A DNA stretch of 64,000 bases from Sordaria brevicollis (Eukaryota > Ascomycota > Sordariomycetes > Sordariales > Sordariaceae), in contig JAUTDP010000017.1 in assembly GCA_033439795.1 (NCBI GenBank), positions 124,001 to 188,000 of the forward strand, in the 5' to 3' direction. Every line of letters begins with the position of its first letter. The first letter of the stretch is position 1. A program made the translations under genes and the position numbers. The notes below the pieces were generated by a model. That model ran no database searches and was not told the origin of the DNA. It saw only the letters and a list, made by a program, of their open reading frames with translations. Below are positions 36,174 through 49,047 of this stretch, piece by piece.

Positions 36174-38648
36174 ATGGCGGACAAGGAAGCTACCGTGTAC
36201 GTGATCGACCTTGGCGAGTCCATGGCAGACTGCCACAATGGACGCGACGAATCCGATCTTGACTTTGCCATGCGTTATGTATGGGACAAAATCTCAACCA
36301 CCGTGGCAGCCAGCCGCAAGACCTGGAACGTTGGCGTCGTGGGCCTCAATACCGATAAAACCTACAATAATGAAAACGAGAAGGGGCTCGCGGGCTACGA
36401 ACATATATCGGTCATCCAGGAGCTTGGATCAATGACAATGACTTCTTTACGCGCACTGCAGCCCAAGATCAAGCCCTCGAGAACTTCCAGCGCAGACGCC
36501 ATCTCGGCAATCGTGGTCGCCATGGGAATGATTCAAGTCTTCACGAAGAAGTTGAAGTATAAGCGGAAGATCATTCTCGTAACGAATGGCGAGGCCGGGA
36601 TTGATGACCTTCAGTCCGAAGACGTAGCGGCCATGCTCAATGAAGTGGGGATAGAACTTGTGGTAATGTGAGTGTTCGGCTTCCAGCGAAGAGGTCTGTT
36701 CCAAGTGCTCGATTGTTGACCATTGACTAGTGGAGTGGATTTTGATGATGCCGAATATGGATTCAAGGAGGAAGACAAGTCACAGCAAAAGGTAAGGCGA
36801 ACCAGTCCCACATGACAACAGAGGCATCATGCTAAAACGGGAATTCAGAGAGACAACGAGAAAATCCTCAAGACGCTGGTCGATCAATGCGAGAACGGCG
36901 TATTCGGCACCATGGCACAAGCAGTGGAAGAGCTCGCCATTCCCAGGATCAAGCAAGTACGGCCATTCAAGGCATATGACGGCCCCTTGACTCTCGGAGA
37001 TCCAGCAAAATATGAGAGCGCATTGAGCATTCACGTTGAGCGCTACTTCAAGACCAAGAGAGCAACACCACCGTCGGCGAGCAATGTGACTACCTTTAAC
37101 GGTCCAACTCAGACACAAGGTCGGGACGAGGACAACGATACACCAATGAGCGGTGTCGAGTTCCAACCAGTCAAGCAACTGCGCACATACAGAGTCGATG
37201 ATGCCAAGGCAGCGGGAGGGAAGAAAGACATCGACTCCGATGACCTTGCCAAGGGGTATAAATATGGCAGAACTCTGGTACCCTTCAGCGAGAGTGAGGA
37301 GGCAATGGTGAAGTACGAGACTGTTAAGAGTTTCACGATCATCGGTTTTGTCCCCATGAGCAGTGTAAGTTCTATGAAATCTTACCGTCCCCATGGAAAT
37401 AAGCGCTGACGAACCTACCTCTACCACAGTACGAGCCATTCGTAAATATGGGAGAGACCGGCCTCATTGTGGCTCAGAAGCTCAACGAGGAGGCGGAGCT
37501 AGGTCTTTCAGCTCTTATCCATGCTCTCCATGAGCTTGAATCCTATGCCGTGGCGAGGTATGTCAACAAGGACAACTCGCAACCGCAAATTCTTTTGCTC
37601 AAGCCAAACCCGGCAATCGAAGACGATGTTGAGTGTTTGTACGATGTCCCACTGCCGTTTGCGGAGGACGTCAGAAGTTACCAATTTCCTCCGTTGGACA
37701 AGGTGTTGACCATTACGGGCAACGTGCTCACGGAACATCGTCTACTACCCAATGATAATCTGCAACAGGCGATGAGCGACTACGTCGACGCGATGGACCT
37801 GACCGATTTTGGGCAGGATGAGGATGGGTTTGTTGCTATGCCCTAAGCCTGCTCCGTTCATACCATGCTAACTGAGCGACAGAAACGCTGCGGAATACGC
37901 CCCCATCGACGACAACTATAACCCTGTCATCCACCACATGAACCAAGCGATCCGCAACCGCGCAGTTAACCCCGATGCTGCCCTACCGCCCGTAGCCGAC
38001 ATTCTTACACGCTTCACGCACCCACCAGAAGCACTGGTAGCGAAAGCCAAATCTGAGATTAACGGTTTGATAGAAGCATCAGAGGTCAAGAAGGTTCCAC
38101 CAAGAGTACAAGGCAGACGCGGCAGGAAGGAAACTGTCAAGCCGCTCTCCGGACTGGACATCGACGCCCTTCTCGGAGAGTCCAGGCCGCGGACAAAGAA
38201 GACTCCAATATCCACGGAAAACGCGATTCCCGAATTCAAGCAGATCTTGGAAACTGCGGAGGACGACGATACTATCGAGAACGCCGCCAAGCAGATGGGC
38301 GACATCATCCGCAAGCTTATTAGCGACAGCTTTGCGGATGTGCTGTATCCTAGGGCTGCCGAGAATCTTCGGGTGTTGAGGGAGGGGCTTATCAACATGG
38401 AGGTCCCAAATCTATACAATAAATTCCTTACGGAACTCAAAGGAAGCTTGCTTTCTGGCGAGTTGAACGGGGATCGAAGGGAGATGTGGTTCAGGTGGGT
38501 TGTTGGTGGGCGCTTGGGGTTGATTACTCCGGACGAATCTGAGGTGTCGGCAGTCAGTGACGTGGAGGCCAAGGCTGTGAGTTTGACATGATTTCTTCTC
38601 GTGGAATCGACAATGAACTGACACTTTCTCTATTAGTTCCTGAAGTAA
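36174..38648 (+). CDS. mus-52: Ku80, non-homologous end-joining DNA-binding subunit
   Basis: With Ku70 it forms the ring that loads on broken DNA ends and starts end joining; it also acts at telomeres. Six exons, 36174-36667, 36731-36791, 36849-37364, 37430-37827, 37883-38576 and 38637-38648, give 724 residues. Introns are 55-65 bp. An N-terminal von Willebrand A-like domain starts ATVYVIDLGESM and spans about residues 1-230. The Ku core beta-barrel follows, with YKYGRTLVPFSE and KSFTIIGFVP typical of Ku80. The Ku C-terminal arm with NPVIHHMNQAIRNRA and a helical C-terminal domain complete the protein. There is no DNA-PKcs-binding tail, as in other fungi. The last exon is only 12 bp, coding Phe-Leu-Lys-stop. 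Family identity is secure; mus-52 is the Neurospora name. Confidence 0.95.
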
Positions 38649-40120
38649 GCCGTCTTATGGGGTCCGCTAATTCAGCTTAAATGACCGCTATGACATGGCG
38701 GATTACTGGAAGGGGTTCGATATACCTATCAATATGGAGGCTACAATAGGTATGCGAGACGATTCGATCTCACCATTAGCACCACACGAACGAACAGAAG
38801 CACGAATACCCCAGAAGGAATTGCAGGTCGCGCTACACAAAGCCGTGTTTCGTGGTTCAATAGATCTGAAGTATGTGGCTTAGAGGTAGTCTTGCTGCCC
38901 AATGTCTCGTACTACTGGCGATGCCTCACGTCAGTTTGGCCAGATTATCCGCTGATTGTCAGTATTATCGAACAAAATGCTGCTCAACCCGGTCAAGTCA
39001 ATGTCTTCAAACAGCGTATCTTTACTGTAGTCCTTTCGTTGTTCGTCTTTTGCAGAACTGGTCTGTTTACTTGCTGTTCCTGTCCCCCAACTTGGGTCGA
39101 ATATGCACAGTGCCAATTACATCGCCACTCACACACTTAACCACCAACTGTTTGCGTATCAACCTTTTCGTCTCATTACGAGCAGTCGTCCTGCTTTTGA
39201 GTTAGTCTGTGAGTCTGGTTCAACAAGTCGTCTTCTTTTATCCTCTTAGTAGGAAACGTCCAATCGTCCTCTTTCCAAGCGGGATATTGTGCTTCTGTGA
39301 ACTTCGCAGTGAGTGGGGTACTACCGCCCGGGCTGTAGGCCTCACACAGTAGGCCGGCCCTAAACGGTCGCCGCATCAACGGGAAGTTGAGATGCAGTTT
39401 TGTTTACTTACCCTGTAGTCGCTCCTTCCTTTTGAACTCATCTGTCACTTCGAGAAACTGGGTGCCTTGCATCCGGATGCTCCAGTCACCCCGCTCTTTC
39501 GCCAGGGCACTTGTACCTTCCGCGCTTGCTGGTAAGCAATTCAGAAATACTTCTTTCATTCGATGATGGGAGATGCCTCAATCCGTTTTCAGCGACTGAC
39601 CATCTGACAAAGTAGGCTTCAGACGGAAGGTTTGAGAAAGAAACTGTCGCTCCCCAGTCACTCTCATTATTGCCTGCCTGTGGTCGGTCGCCTAGCAATA
39701 TTTATACCTCCCTCACCTACTTCCTCCCCTCAACCAATCTTTTACCACCGAGAATCAGTTCTGCCAGAGTTCTCTGTTCTGCAGCGACCACATCTAGCGA
39801 AGCGATCGCGTGCGCAAGCGATCATCCTCAGACACTGGTCTCTTCTTTTTTCCAAGTATCATTTGCCTGGAACTCCCCAACCCGTAAGTAACGTGTTGTG
39901 ACGCAAGAATCGATCCTAGGGCACACCATCTGCAAAAGAAAGATCCTTTTCCTAGCCCGATCTCTCCTCATCTTGCCAGTCCTGTCGCCAACCCCAGGAA
40001 AAACCACCATACTAAAAATCGCACATAAATCTCCGGCGTCGACGCTTGACTTTTGCGATCACTTTATGGTCGTCGCTAACGGATTTAGTCACCCCCTTAC
40101 ACAGAACATCATTCGCCATC
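38649..40120. other. Intergenic DNA and probable leader of qip
   Basis: 1.5 kb without a supported coding gene. A GTAAGT at 39884 with a pyrimidine-AG at 39978-39979 could be a leader intron of the downstream gene, but no transcript data are available. The ORF at 38695-38883 has no family features. Confidence 0.5.
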
Positions 40121-42164
40121 ATGGATGACGACGAGCAATTTATGAAGCGGCTGCAGGAGCTGACCTCCGACATCGTGGACTGGAGCGGTTTCGATCCTTC
40201 AAAGTGGCGCGACGAAGACCTCAGTGACTGGCAACCTAAAAATGACGGTCAGGCTTGTGGAGACGGATGGTCAGACGACGGTGCCCAGTATATTCCTGCC
40301 GAGGCCACAACCGATACTCTCCCTCGCGATGCTGGTTTTGCCCCTTTGCGCAAGGAAGACCTAGAGAGCGACGAGGAAGGATATTTTGATGCGTCGGACC
40401 TGGAGAACATCAAGTGGCCCGAGGTCGGCGTGAAGCAGGGCGAGTTGGATCCCGTCACTGAACTCTTCACTCCCTGGAGGATGGTTTCGGAGTACCCTAA
40501 TCTGTTTGTTGGCAAGCGCAATAGCGTGAGGGTGAGTCAGAATCCTTATGTGTTGAGGATAGTTGAGGTGCTAACCGCTCAACCGCCAGGCTCGACCTCT
40601 TTTTACACTCGAGAGCCTTCACCAGAACCGCGTTTGGGATCTGTAAGTTGCTTTGTGACCTTGCGAAGTCATTTGCATGACAGCTAGTTAACACATGCCA
40701 GGTTCTATCTCTACAAACCCTCTGATGAGGCCAATAGGAAGCCTGTAATCTTTGTTCCTATGTACCAGATGCAGCATCTGCTTGATGTGATCAACAGGAA
40801 GCTCGATGTCGAATTTACATTCCCTAAGGGTCACCAAGAGTTGTTCGCCATGCCCTTTGGAGAAAGCAACACAGCGAAGCCGCGCTTCCTGGGTCGCTCT
40901 ACATCTGCAGAAGAATGGGAGAAGCTTACGAACAATGTCCCGAAACGCAAGCCCGGAGACAGGTCGGAAAACGCTCCGTTCCTCGCTAAACAAGAGCTGA
41001 CTCGTCGCATCAACGCCATCTTTGCCCCGCAGGAAAAGGGCAAGAAGTCGAAGAGCAATCAGATCAAGCGATGCAATTTTCACCGCGCCTGGGGCAGAAA
41101 TGTGAAGAGGGTTCAGCGGTATCTCGGTCTTCGCCGCAGAGTTCCACCTCAGGCCACCCTGAAAGGCCCCTTCACCCCGCTCGACCTCACCCAACCTACT
41201 GGCATCGAGCCCGAAAGGTCCGTCGTCTTTATCGCCATTGATCTTGAGGCCTACGAATTGGATCACAATATGATCACCGAGGTTGGCCTGGCGATTCTTG
41301 ATACCGCCAAAATTTCCAACGTTGCTCCCGGAGAGGGCAGCAAGAACTGGTTCGACCTCATCCAAGCCCGGCACATCCGCGTCAAGGAGCATTCATGGGC
41401 TCAAAACTCCAGGCACGTCCAAGGTCGTGCCGAATACTTCGATTTCGGGTAAGTTTTGCGCTCTATTTCCCTTATTCAGTCCGTTGCCCTTATCCCAACT
41501 GGAAACAAAACCGCTAACAACGTGTTCAGTGAGAGCGAGTTCATCGAGGTCTCCAAAATTGCCGGCGTTCTGAAGGAGACCATTGAAGTTGCGAGCGGCA
41601 AAGGGGAAGCTGCACAGAAGCGCAACGTTGTGCTCGTGTTCCACGACCAATCTGCCGATCTGAAGTACATCAGCATGCTCGGATATGATGTCGCCACCGC
41701 GGATAACATCATTGAGGTGGTGGACACGCAGGAGATGTTCCAGTACCTAAGCCGCTCGAACAACGCGTCCAGGCTGTCAAACGTGTGCGGTTACCTCGAC
41801 ATTCCCTGGAAAAACATGCACAACGCGGGCAACGACGCCGTGTACACTCTCCAGGCTATGATCGGCTTGGCCATCAACATGCGGCAGAAGAGTCTGCAGA
41901 GGGCTGCGGAGAAGGTTGCTCCAAAGGCTGCTGGGAAGACTGCTGAGAATGCTGCGGAGGCAGATATGGGGTAAGTTGTGACTCGTGTAACCAAAACCCC
42001 CCTACAGGCCGGATGAAGTGCTGACTGTGATATGTTTCTCTGGTTGTAGCGCTGAAGATCATCTCACATTCGCTGAGTTCACTGCAAAGCATGCCCCGGA
42101 GGGCAAGGACGAGGAGGGCTGGGAGAGCGGCGGAGAGCAGTCTGATGGTGGCGAGCCCAACTAG
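40121..42164 (+). CDS. qip: QIP-like DEDDh 3'-5' exonuclease, Argonaute partner
   Basis: Five exons, 40121-40531, 40590-40642, 40702-41448, 41530-41970 and 42050-42164, give 588 residues with consistent phases. The C-terminal half is an RNase H-fold exonuclease: [10 protein letters not shown] supplies Asp335 and Glu337, [11 protein letters not shown]sp447, and [11 protein letters not shown]is501 and Asp506, so the full DEDDh set is present. An acidic N-terminus ([17 protein letters not shown]) and an Ala/Lys-rich, Glu-rich C-terminal tail flank it. In Neurospora, QIP binds the Argonaute QDE-2 and removes the nicked passenger strand of siRNA. The name rests on the exonuclease fold, the fungal YDR514C/Gfd2-like domain style and position next to mus-52, which I remember as neighbouring loci. 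If not qip, it is another exonuclease of that family. Confidence 0.82.
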
Positions 42165-43048
42165 GTGTCGGCGTCGAACCCAGGTGCCTACTACTAACGC
42201 CGCAACGACTCCAGCGGATGCTCAAACGAGAGCTTTGATGGCGAGGCACCGTTTGATGGTCAGGCAAGCCGGTACCTTGAGTATTTCCATCATCATTTCC
42301 CAGCTAGCCTCTGAACCGGGAGGGGCTGTTGGCAAACTAAGAGTGCCTAGCAAGGCAGAATAAGAAGCGCAAGAGGGATAAAGCAACATTGGGGCATATG
42401 CACACACAAGGGCCATGTTGATAGTATAGTTGTGTAGTTTTACAATGGGTATGTGATCCTGCTCATAGCAAAAAACGTACATAGCCTCCTTCATTTTTCC
42501 CATCCAAGCCACACCCGCAAAATCCAAAACCCGTCAACGCCAATGCTATGAAGAAATGTGTGTGTTGTGTGTTTTTATACTGTACAGTGAGGGTTAGAGG
42601 GAGTCCCCGTCGTCGAACCTGGTGCGTAATGACGGGCGCATCCTGACATGACGATGAAGATTGTCGGTCAAGCGTGAAGGTCTGCCTCTCACGGCTCTAA
42701 CGTCATGTGTGTAGAGCTAGAGCCAGAACGATACACCCATTTCGCGTTGCGCCCCCACTACTACCATCAAGGCGAGACCTGGAATGGTACCGTTGAACAG
42801 AACAAAGTCGAGTGGGGAGAGCGGCATAGTAGCGATGCCATGTTCTGTATTGTTCCCGAACCACAATAGTTGGCTTTCCGTCCGTCCCCTCGTCTCGTTT
42901 CGTCATGATCGATCGACGTCGCATGGCATTTGCATCCGGTCATGCATTATCATCGCATCGCCTAGAGGTAGCCTCGCCGCGAAACAGACCAGCCCGGGGC
43001 CAGACTCGACTGGACGTTTATCGATCATGATTCCAAGACTTGTTTCGT
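42165..43048. other. Intergenic DNA between convergent genes
   Basis: 884 bp between the stop codons of qip (+) and the Pam18 gene (-). It holds the two 3' ends. No gene, repeat or strong terminator motif is seen. Confidence 0.6.
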
Positions 43049-43694
43049 TTAGACGGTCTTCTCCAAAAACTCCTTGGCTTCGTTGACCTTGGTGGCCAGG
43101 TAAGGGCTACCGCCACGATCGGGATGGTTGAGGAGCATGAGGGTACGGTGGGCCTTGCGGATCTTGTCCTTGGTGATGGTACGCTCACTGTTGTACAAAG
43201 GTTGATTAGCTACTTTGTTTGTTGACTTGACTTGGCCGGGAGGCATATGGCTGATACGAAGTGATGATGCGATGGCATGGGCATGGATGGACAGTATTGA
43301 CGATGACGACGGAAACAGCAACACCATGGAGGGAGAGGGAAGAACACAACATACTTGAGAGAAAGAATCAACGAAGCCTCCTTCTTGTTCATCCGCGGCT
43401 CGAAACCACCCTTGTAGAAAGCCTTGCCGAGGGCACCAACGCCGCCACGGGAGCGACGCCATGCAACGAGACCGGCGCGACCCTGTTATTTGTTGGATGG
43501 TTAGCAACTATCCCATGGTTTTGTTTGGTAACATAGTGGTCATGAGCGATGGTCTTCGGTGTTGATCGGTGATAGAGACTGGTATATAGTGCGATGCCTG
43601 CCGGAGCGGAGTTGCGCCGGGCCGGGCGCAAAGGAGATAAACTCACCAGGAAAGCAGCGACGGCAACGCCGGCACCAATTGCTACTGCTGACAT
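43049..43694 (-). CDS. pam18: Pam18/Tim14, mitochondrial import J-protein
   Basis: J-domain co-chaperone that stimulates mtHsp70 in the presequence translocase motor at the inner membrane, paired with Pam16. Three minus-strand exons, 43694-43647, 43482-43355 and 43187-43049, give 104 residues. The protein starts [16 protein letters not shown], a single membrane segment. A short Arg/Gly linker and [20 protein letters not shown] follow, then the J domain with the HPD tripeptide in [24 protein letters not shown]. Length, membrane anchor and C-terminal J domain match Pam18 exactly. Introns of 164 and 167 bp are longer than most in this window. Confidence 0.95.
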
Positions 43695-44431
43695 TTTGAT
43701 GTGGGTTTAGTGTTTGTTTGAGTTGTATTAGGTAAAAGAAGTTGTGGTTGTCGACGTCGTCGGCTCGGTTGAGGCTGTCGTCGGTGGTAATGATCGAGTG
43801 CGGGTGGGTTGTGGATTTGTTGGAAGGCGGCCCGGCGTATGTACGGATACACGGGTGGAATGGGATGGATGGAGTTCGGTGATGCGAGGACGGGCACGGC
43901 GAGGTTGGCCCGGAGTTGGAGCGAACTTTTTTGCCGGCAGCGGCAACGTATCAGCACTTTTCCTTGTTGGCGGGCGTTATCGGCTTTGCCGTGCTTTTTC
44001 TTGCGGCAGGCAATGGAGGGCACATTGGGAGTTGCCAAGCTTCATGCAAGAAAGGGAGGGTTAACTCGTTTTGTTGCATAAATGAAGCATCGTGGAACAT
44101 CACCACTGTCATCGCCGTCCTTCCACATTCTCATGAGAAAAGAGCTTTCTCTTACGGTTGACATCTTTTCAGCTGAAGAATTTCCAAATTTATGGCACTA
44201 TAAGGGTATCATTGCCTATTACATAGCAGACCGATCGGTTCCTCCTGCCTCTTGCCTGTAACGATGTGTATGAGCTTGGGTTGTACATCATCGTTTTCCA
44301 TCTCCTTCCCAAACTCCTTTTTTGATTAATCCAAGCAACACGTAAAACAGAAACCCAAGCCATTACCATAGACCTCATCATACAACACATCCTTTCTTCC
44401 ACCTTTTAGAGCACTCCCCAAAGACACCAGT
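43695..44431. other. Intergenic DNA
   Basis: 737 bp between the Pam18 start and the stop of the next minus-strand gene. Contains the Pam18 promoter. Open frames here are antisense or out of phase and unsupported. Confidence 0.55.
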
Positions 44432-45159
44432 TCAAGGCTCAGCAGACACCAACCTCTCATGCTTCAGCTCAAACTTGGCATGATACGCCGGTCTCGGCAT
44501 GGCCAACCCAGCCTCGACATCCTGCAACACCCTCGCGTTTAGATCTTCAATCATCTTGCGCTGCTGCTCCGGGTCGACCCGATTTTGGGCGTTCCGAGCC
44601 GCGTTGTCGCTATAGTTGCCCGCGCCGCCGCGCCCGCTCAGCCGGCCGGAGAGGTTAGGGCGCTGGATGCTCGCCGTCACGACGCGCGTCAGCTCCTCTA
44701 GCTCAGCCTCCTTCTCCTCTTCCTGCTGCTGGGCAACGGCCGCATCGGTTGCCGAGGCGTCGTAGAAGTTGCCGGCACCGCCGCGACCGCCGGCTCGGGA
44801 GCTGCCGAGACTGCTGGTCTGCCCGGTGGTGATGGAGCGCTCGAGCGCTGACGGTGAAGTGGAACCGGAAGAAGAAGACTTCTTTTGCGCTTCGAGGTCC
44901 TGTGATGGTTCGATTTTTGAGTATGGCGGACGATACAACACCAGGGTACACCTCAGTTCACGGAATGGAACCGCAATGGAGGACACACAACAATTGTTGT
45001 CCGATTTCTTTGCGGTTGTGCAACGCAGGGACAAGATAAAAAGGCAAGGTATAAGGTACAACTTACAGCAGCCGCTTTTTCGGCATCTTCAACGTCCTTC
45101 TTACTATACCAATTCCCCGCACCTCCGCGGCCCACTCTGCGGAAGACTTCCGACGACAT
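44432..45159 (-). CDS. DUF3602 / Par32-like protein with RGGAGN repeats
   Basis: Two minus-strand exons, 45159-45067 and 44899-44432, give 186 residues. Three copies of a Gly-Arg-Gly-Gly-Ala-Gly-Asn motif are visible: VGRGGAGNWYS near residue 9, GGRGGAGNFYD near 68 and SGRGGAGNYSD near 119. Such repeats define DUF3602, the family of yeast Par32, a phosphoprotein linked to TORC1 and ammonium transport. The linkers are Ser-rich and Glu/Gln-rich, so the protein is probably disordered and cytosolic. No membrane segment is seen. The 167-bp intron (44900-45066) has a GTAAGT donor and CACAG acceptor. Each motif copy has an aromatic residue or Ser just after Asn. The function in this fungus is unknown. 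Confidence 0.82.
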
Positions 45160-46401
45160 TTCCGGTCCGAGCGACGGGAACGGGAACCGAACGGGGCGAG
45201 GTGAAAGAATCAAAGACGGGGCAGGGATATGGTACGCAAGCCCGACAACTGGTAGGTTCAACAGCAGCAGCAGCAGGCCAACCGGAGTCCGTGGACAAAA
45301 TGGGTATGTAGTAGTGTGTAGTAAAGAGAAGTTAAGTTTGAGCGGCTCGTGACAAGAAAAAGCTTGTTTGTTATGCAACAAAGGTTTCAGGGAGGCAACG
45401 GTGGTTGACGGGAGGACGGCGCTGCTGTCGGCAAGATGCTGGCGATTGCTTGTAGGGCGGGAACTTTATTGCGGGGTTGTTGATTTTCCATTCCACTTGG
45501 TGACTTTGCCCCAAGACTTTCAAGTGATCGTTTTCGCAAGGCGAGAATGGCGAAAGGATCCAGACAAGGAAACAGAAGAAAAAAAGGTAGACGGACGATG
45601 ACCGGCAACCCTCCATGCATCCCGTCTCATGATCTTTTGCCCATTGTCATCACCAATCCCTCTTATTCATCTCTTAATTCCTTATCAGAAAGCCACCGGC
45701 CTTTATGGAGTATCACTAACTCGATCCAGCAGTGTAATCACAGACTAATAGTCTTGTCCCGCGGGTTTAGTGGACTCCTGTTAGCTAGCCTTTTCAACCT
45801 CCCTTCAACTTCTAACCGACTTCATCAACTACAGTGTAGAGAAATTCGAGAGACTTCTGTTGAGATTTGAGAACACAGAAAGCACGGGAGTACTCCGTGA
45901 TATTTTCGTTAGGTTGAAAGCTCGATGGCGTCTGCCGATATCTATTTGACGTCTTGTGCGATGTTCAAGGCTGTGGAGTTACTTACAATCATACACACCA
46001 CGCCACGCCGCATACATGTGCAGACGTAGGCATAATTTTACTAATAAGATTGGCCCTACATGAAGTCTCGAACCACAGGTTTCTTCTATCTTCATGTTTG
46101 GTCGTCTCTAGGTTCCACGCAGATCCGCTGTGCACCAAACAATGATCCGGCTCGGGTTGGTCATGTCGATCCATCATATTTCTATACGCAGCGCAGTGAT
46201 GGCTTCGGTACCTTCCGCTCTGCCTCCCGTCAACCGTTGTTGCGTGGCACAAGTTCTATGAATAATCCGTTTACCATACAGTACCTATTTCTTTCTTTCC
46301 ATCTTCGTTTCTCTCCGAGGATGTCCATGTTGTATTCCAGCGTTGCTGTCTCATCAGATGCCGTTAGGGTATGTTTGTTAGCGCCTCCGGCCTCCGATAT
46401 G

Positions 46402-46464
46402 ACATCCCGTCCGGCAGCGGGGCACGAGACTTGCCATATAAGTCTAGATCCCTGGTGTTGAATG
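46402..46464 (+). pseudogene. Possible truncated 5S rRNA gene relic
   Basis: Three pieces match, in order, the N. crassa 5S rRNA as I remember it: ATCCCGTCCG at 46404, GCCATATAAGT at 46433 (two mismatches) and ATCCCTGGTGTTGAATG at 46448 (one mismatch). The true gene has about 70 bases between the first and last piece; here there are 44, so part of the middle would be deleted. The 5' third is not recognisable. Neurospora disperses its 5S genes and has pseudogenes. Chance similarity is possible. Confidence 0.35.
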
Positions 46465-49016
46465 CAGGTACGGAAGCCGACCACGGAAATTGTATTATTC
46501 CCCCAAACCATCTTTGACCATGAACCGAGAGCTGTTACAAAGCCCATGCCTTTTGTCTCCTCCATACCGAAAGTCTCAATTGCATGGGTTTCGGGGCCAC
46601 CATGTGTTCTCTGGTGCCTCAAGAGGTTCAATTTGCGTTTCTTGTAATTCAACGTGGTCGGTACACATTAATTGTTCAACCGTCAAACAGCGTGCGGGGT
46701 AAAGCGAATCTTCAGCGAGGGGCTCTCAGGGACAGAGGAGGATCACCGATATGGTTTCTCTACTCTCGCTGTTGACGATTCTCGCCCACAGGGGTATACA
46801 GTATCTGTTTCGAGACCTTTACTCGGATGCTGATCACTGACGCCTGTCAAACTACTCCGATCGATATAAGCAACCCAAAAACCTGTGAACGGAAAATGGC
46901 AGAGAATCGCACAAGACCAAGTTGGAGACTTACACACACACATCAAAAAACGGACTTGGGGAGTTTGAGAACCCCGACCACGCCGAACGAGAGCATCCGG
47001 AGATCAAGCCGTCGATCCCCCTCTCACATGCCCGCCCCTCCCGTCTTCCACAACGGAACCGTCGTATGCCGAAGAGCAGTTCCCACCGGTCAAACACCCA
47101 TAACCCACCGGAACATCCGTCGACCGTCAACATATTGTAACTGAATATCCAAGGACGGTCGAATTCCTCTTGTTAGTCTCTTGAAAACCGGCCTCCGTTT
47201 TCCCCGTCAGAGTCACAGACTGGAGAAACCGGAGGGGTCGGATGGAGAAAACTGGACTGTGCCTCTCTCTCTCTCCACTTACCGTGTTTCCCATTCTGAC
47301 CTTTTTCTTGGAAATCCCTGCTACTGACAGTATATGAAATAATACAGTGGAAGTTTAAAGACCTGGTCAGCTGTTGTCCCCGTTTTATATGGACGGGAAA
47401 ACGTCATTTGTTCTCCATCGTTCTCATGCGAGCGAGGAACGTGCCGGACTCGAGGTACCTGGATATATCCACACCAGAGACACTGGAGAACCTGAGAAGT
47501 TTGCAACCTTGGGTGCATCTCATATGGGTACAAATGTTTTGGACATCTCGCTCTTGAAGCGCTGAGGCAGCCTGCCAGCGGCCTTATGTTCCTTGCGTCG
47601 AATGCAAGTCACGTTGGGTAGCATCCAGTCCGAAGCCAGGTATAGAAGATCTCGAAAAGATTTGGTTGTCAACGGATAGGCTATAGCGAAAAACAAGTTC
47701 GTAAGCAAGGGTTTCGGGCCGCTTTAGTATTTTGCCAAGCTGTTTGTGGTAGCCGTCCTGGAGGACCCAATGACATTGACACGATATAGACAACTTTGAG
47801 TTCTTGGCCGTCTCTGGCAAGCTTATGAATCCTATGAACACTTCATACTAAGAAACTTGAAAAAAAATTGTTAACCTGGTGGTTGCCAATCGGTCCCACA
47901 GCAGCCTTACCTCCAAAACTCCATCGGAGCTATCAGTTGGGTATCACTCAGCTTTTTTACCCACTCACACACTCTTCACCAACTTGATGCCCTGCCAGCC
48001 CGTCTCAGCCGTCCTGATGATCTGTACGTTAGCCTGACGCGATATCAGGGTCTTGTCCTTCACCAAAACCCACTTTTTTGCGGTGTTGACAAAACGTGGT
48101 TGGATATCGGATGCCAATGCCGTTCTCGTCAGGTACCAAAAAAGAGGGACATGCCCGGACATGAGCTCTTCTGCTCTTCCTTGAACAGGTTTGGTCTGGT
48201 TTGGCACACACATCGTCTTGCGGCTCAAATTCCGAATGGTCTCGAACTGTTGTTGGAATGGACCCTTGGGAAAGACCCTAGCTGTTGAGCCCAGCCCGGG
48301 TCTTGGAATGGAAAGGGGGTTCGAAAAAAAAAAAAGGCTTCCATCGGTTTTACGCAAAAGTTGCCAGCGTTGTTCTGAAGGGATTGATCCAGCTGGAGCC
48401 GAAGAGAGCTTGCTAGAAACTCTGTCCCGTCACCCTTCCTGCGGCTCAACCTCGTTCTTCTGTCGGGGCGAAGTCAGACAGGCATACCTCTATGTGACAA
48501 GTGGGAAAAGCCCGCCTTCTGGGACAGACCGAGCGGTGACTTCGTTTCTCTCTCGAACAAAAAGTCTGGGGAAGCGCTAGGGAAGGTGTCCTTCCTTGGC
48601 GATCTGAATGTTGGTTTCAACGGCCCACTCGAGACAATCCCACAGGCTACTTGCTGCTCTTTTTGTGGGAATAGGTAAAATGCTCGCGAGGATGGAAGTC
48701 CGATGATTGGACCAAAAACAGGGCAAGGCGTGAAGTTGATGAGAAGGACTTTTACCTTTTGGTACCAATCGTCAGTCATTGATGTGGCAGTGGGCCTGGT
48801 CGTCGATACCTTCTCTTCTAGGGAGTTGGTAGCTGACGGCTTGCTTTTTCTTGCCTGTTCTGTCGTGGATGGCTTGCTGATTTTGATGGCTATTTTCAGG
48901 TGTTCTTAGGGCATCTCTTGAGTTTTCACGATTCCAATGACTTGATTGCCTTTCAGGTGGGCTCTTGAGGCGCTCCTTGATGATGAGGTCCTCTGGAGTT
49001 GGTTTGAAAGTATACC

Positions 49017-49047
49017 AAAAAAAAAAAAAAATTAAAAAAAAAAAAAA
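49017..49047. repeat. A-rich tract (A15-TT-A14)
   Basis: Two runs of 15 and 14 A separated by TT in the long intergenic region. Length is likely variable between strains. Confidence 0.95.

Noticed and set aside
38695..38883. 62-codon frame after mus-52
   Set aside because: Short, no family features, lies in the intergenic region.
44769..45311. 180-codon plus-strand frame
   Set aside because: Antisense to the DUF3602 gene and crosses its intron; the minus strand carries the RGGAGN repeats.
47965..48580. Overlapping 130-codon frames on both strands
   Set aside because: No domain, no plausible splice partners, both strands equally open.
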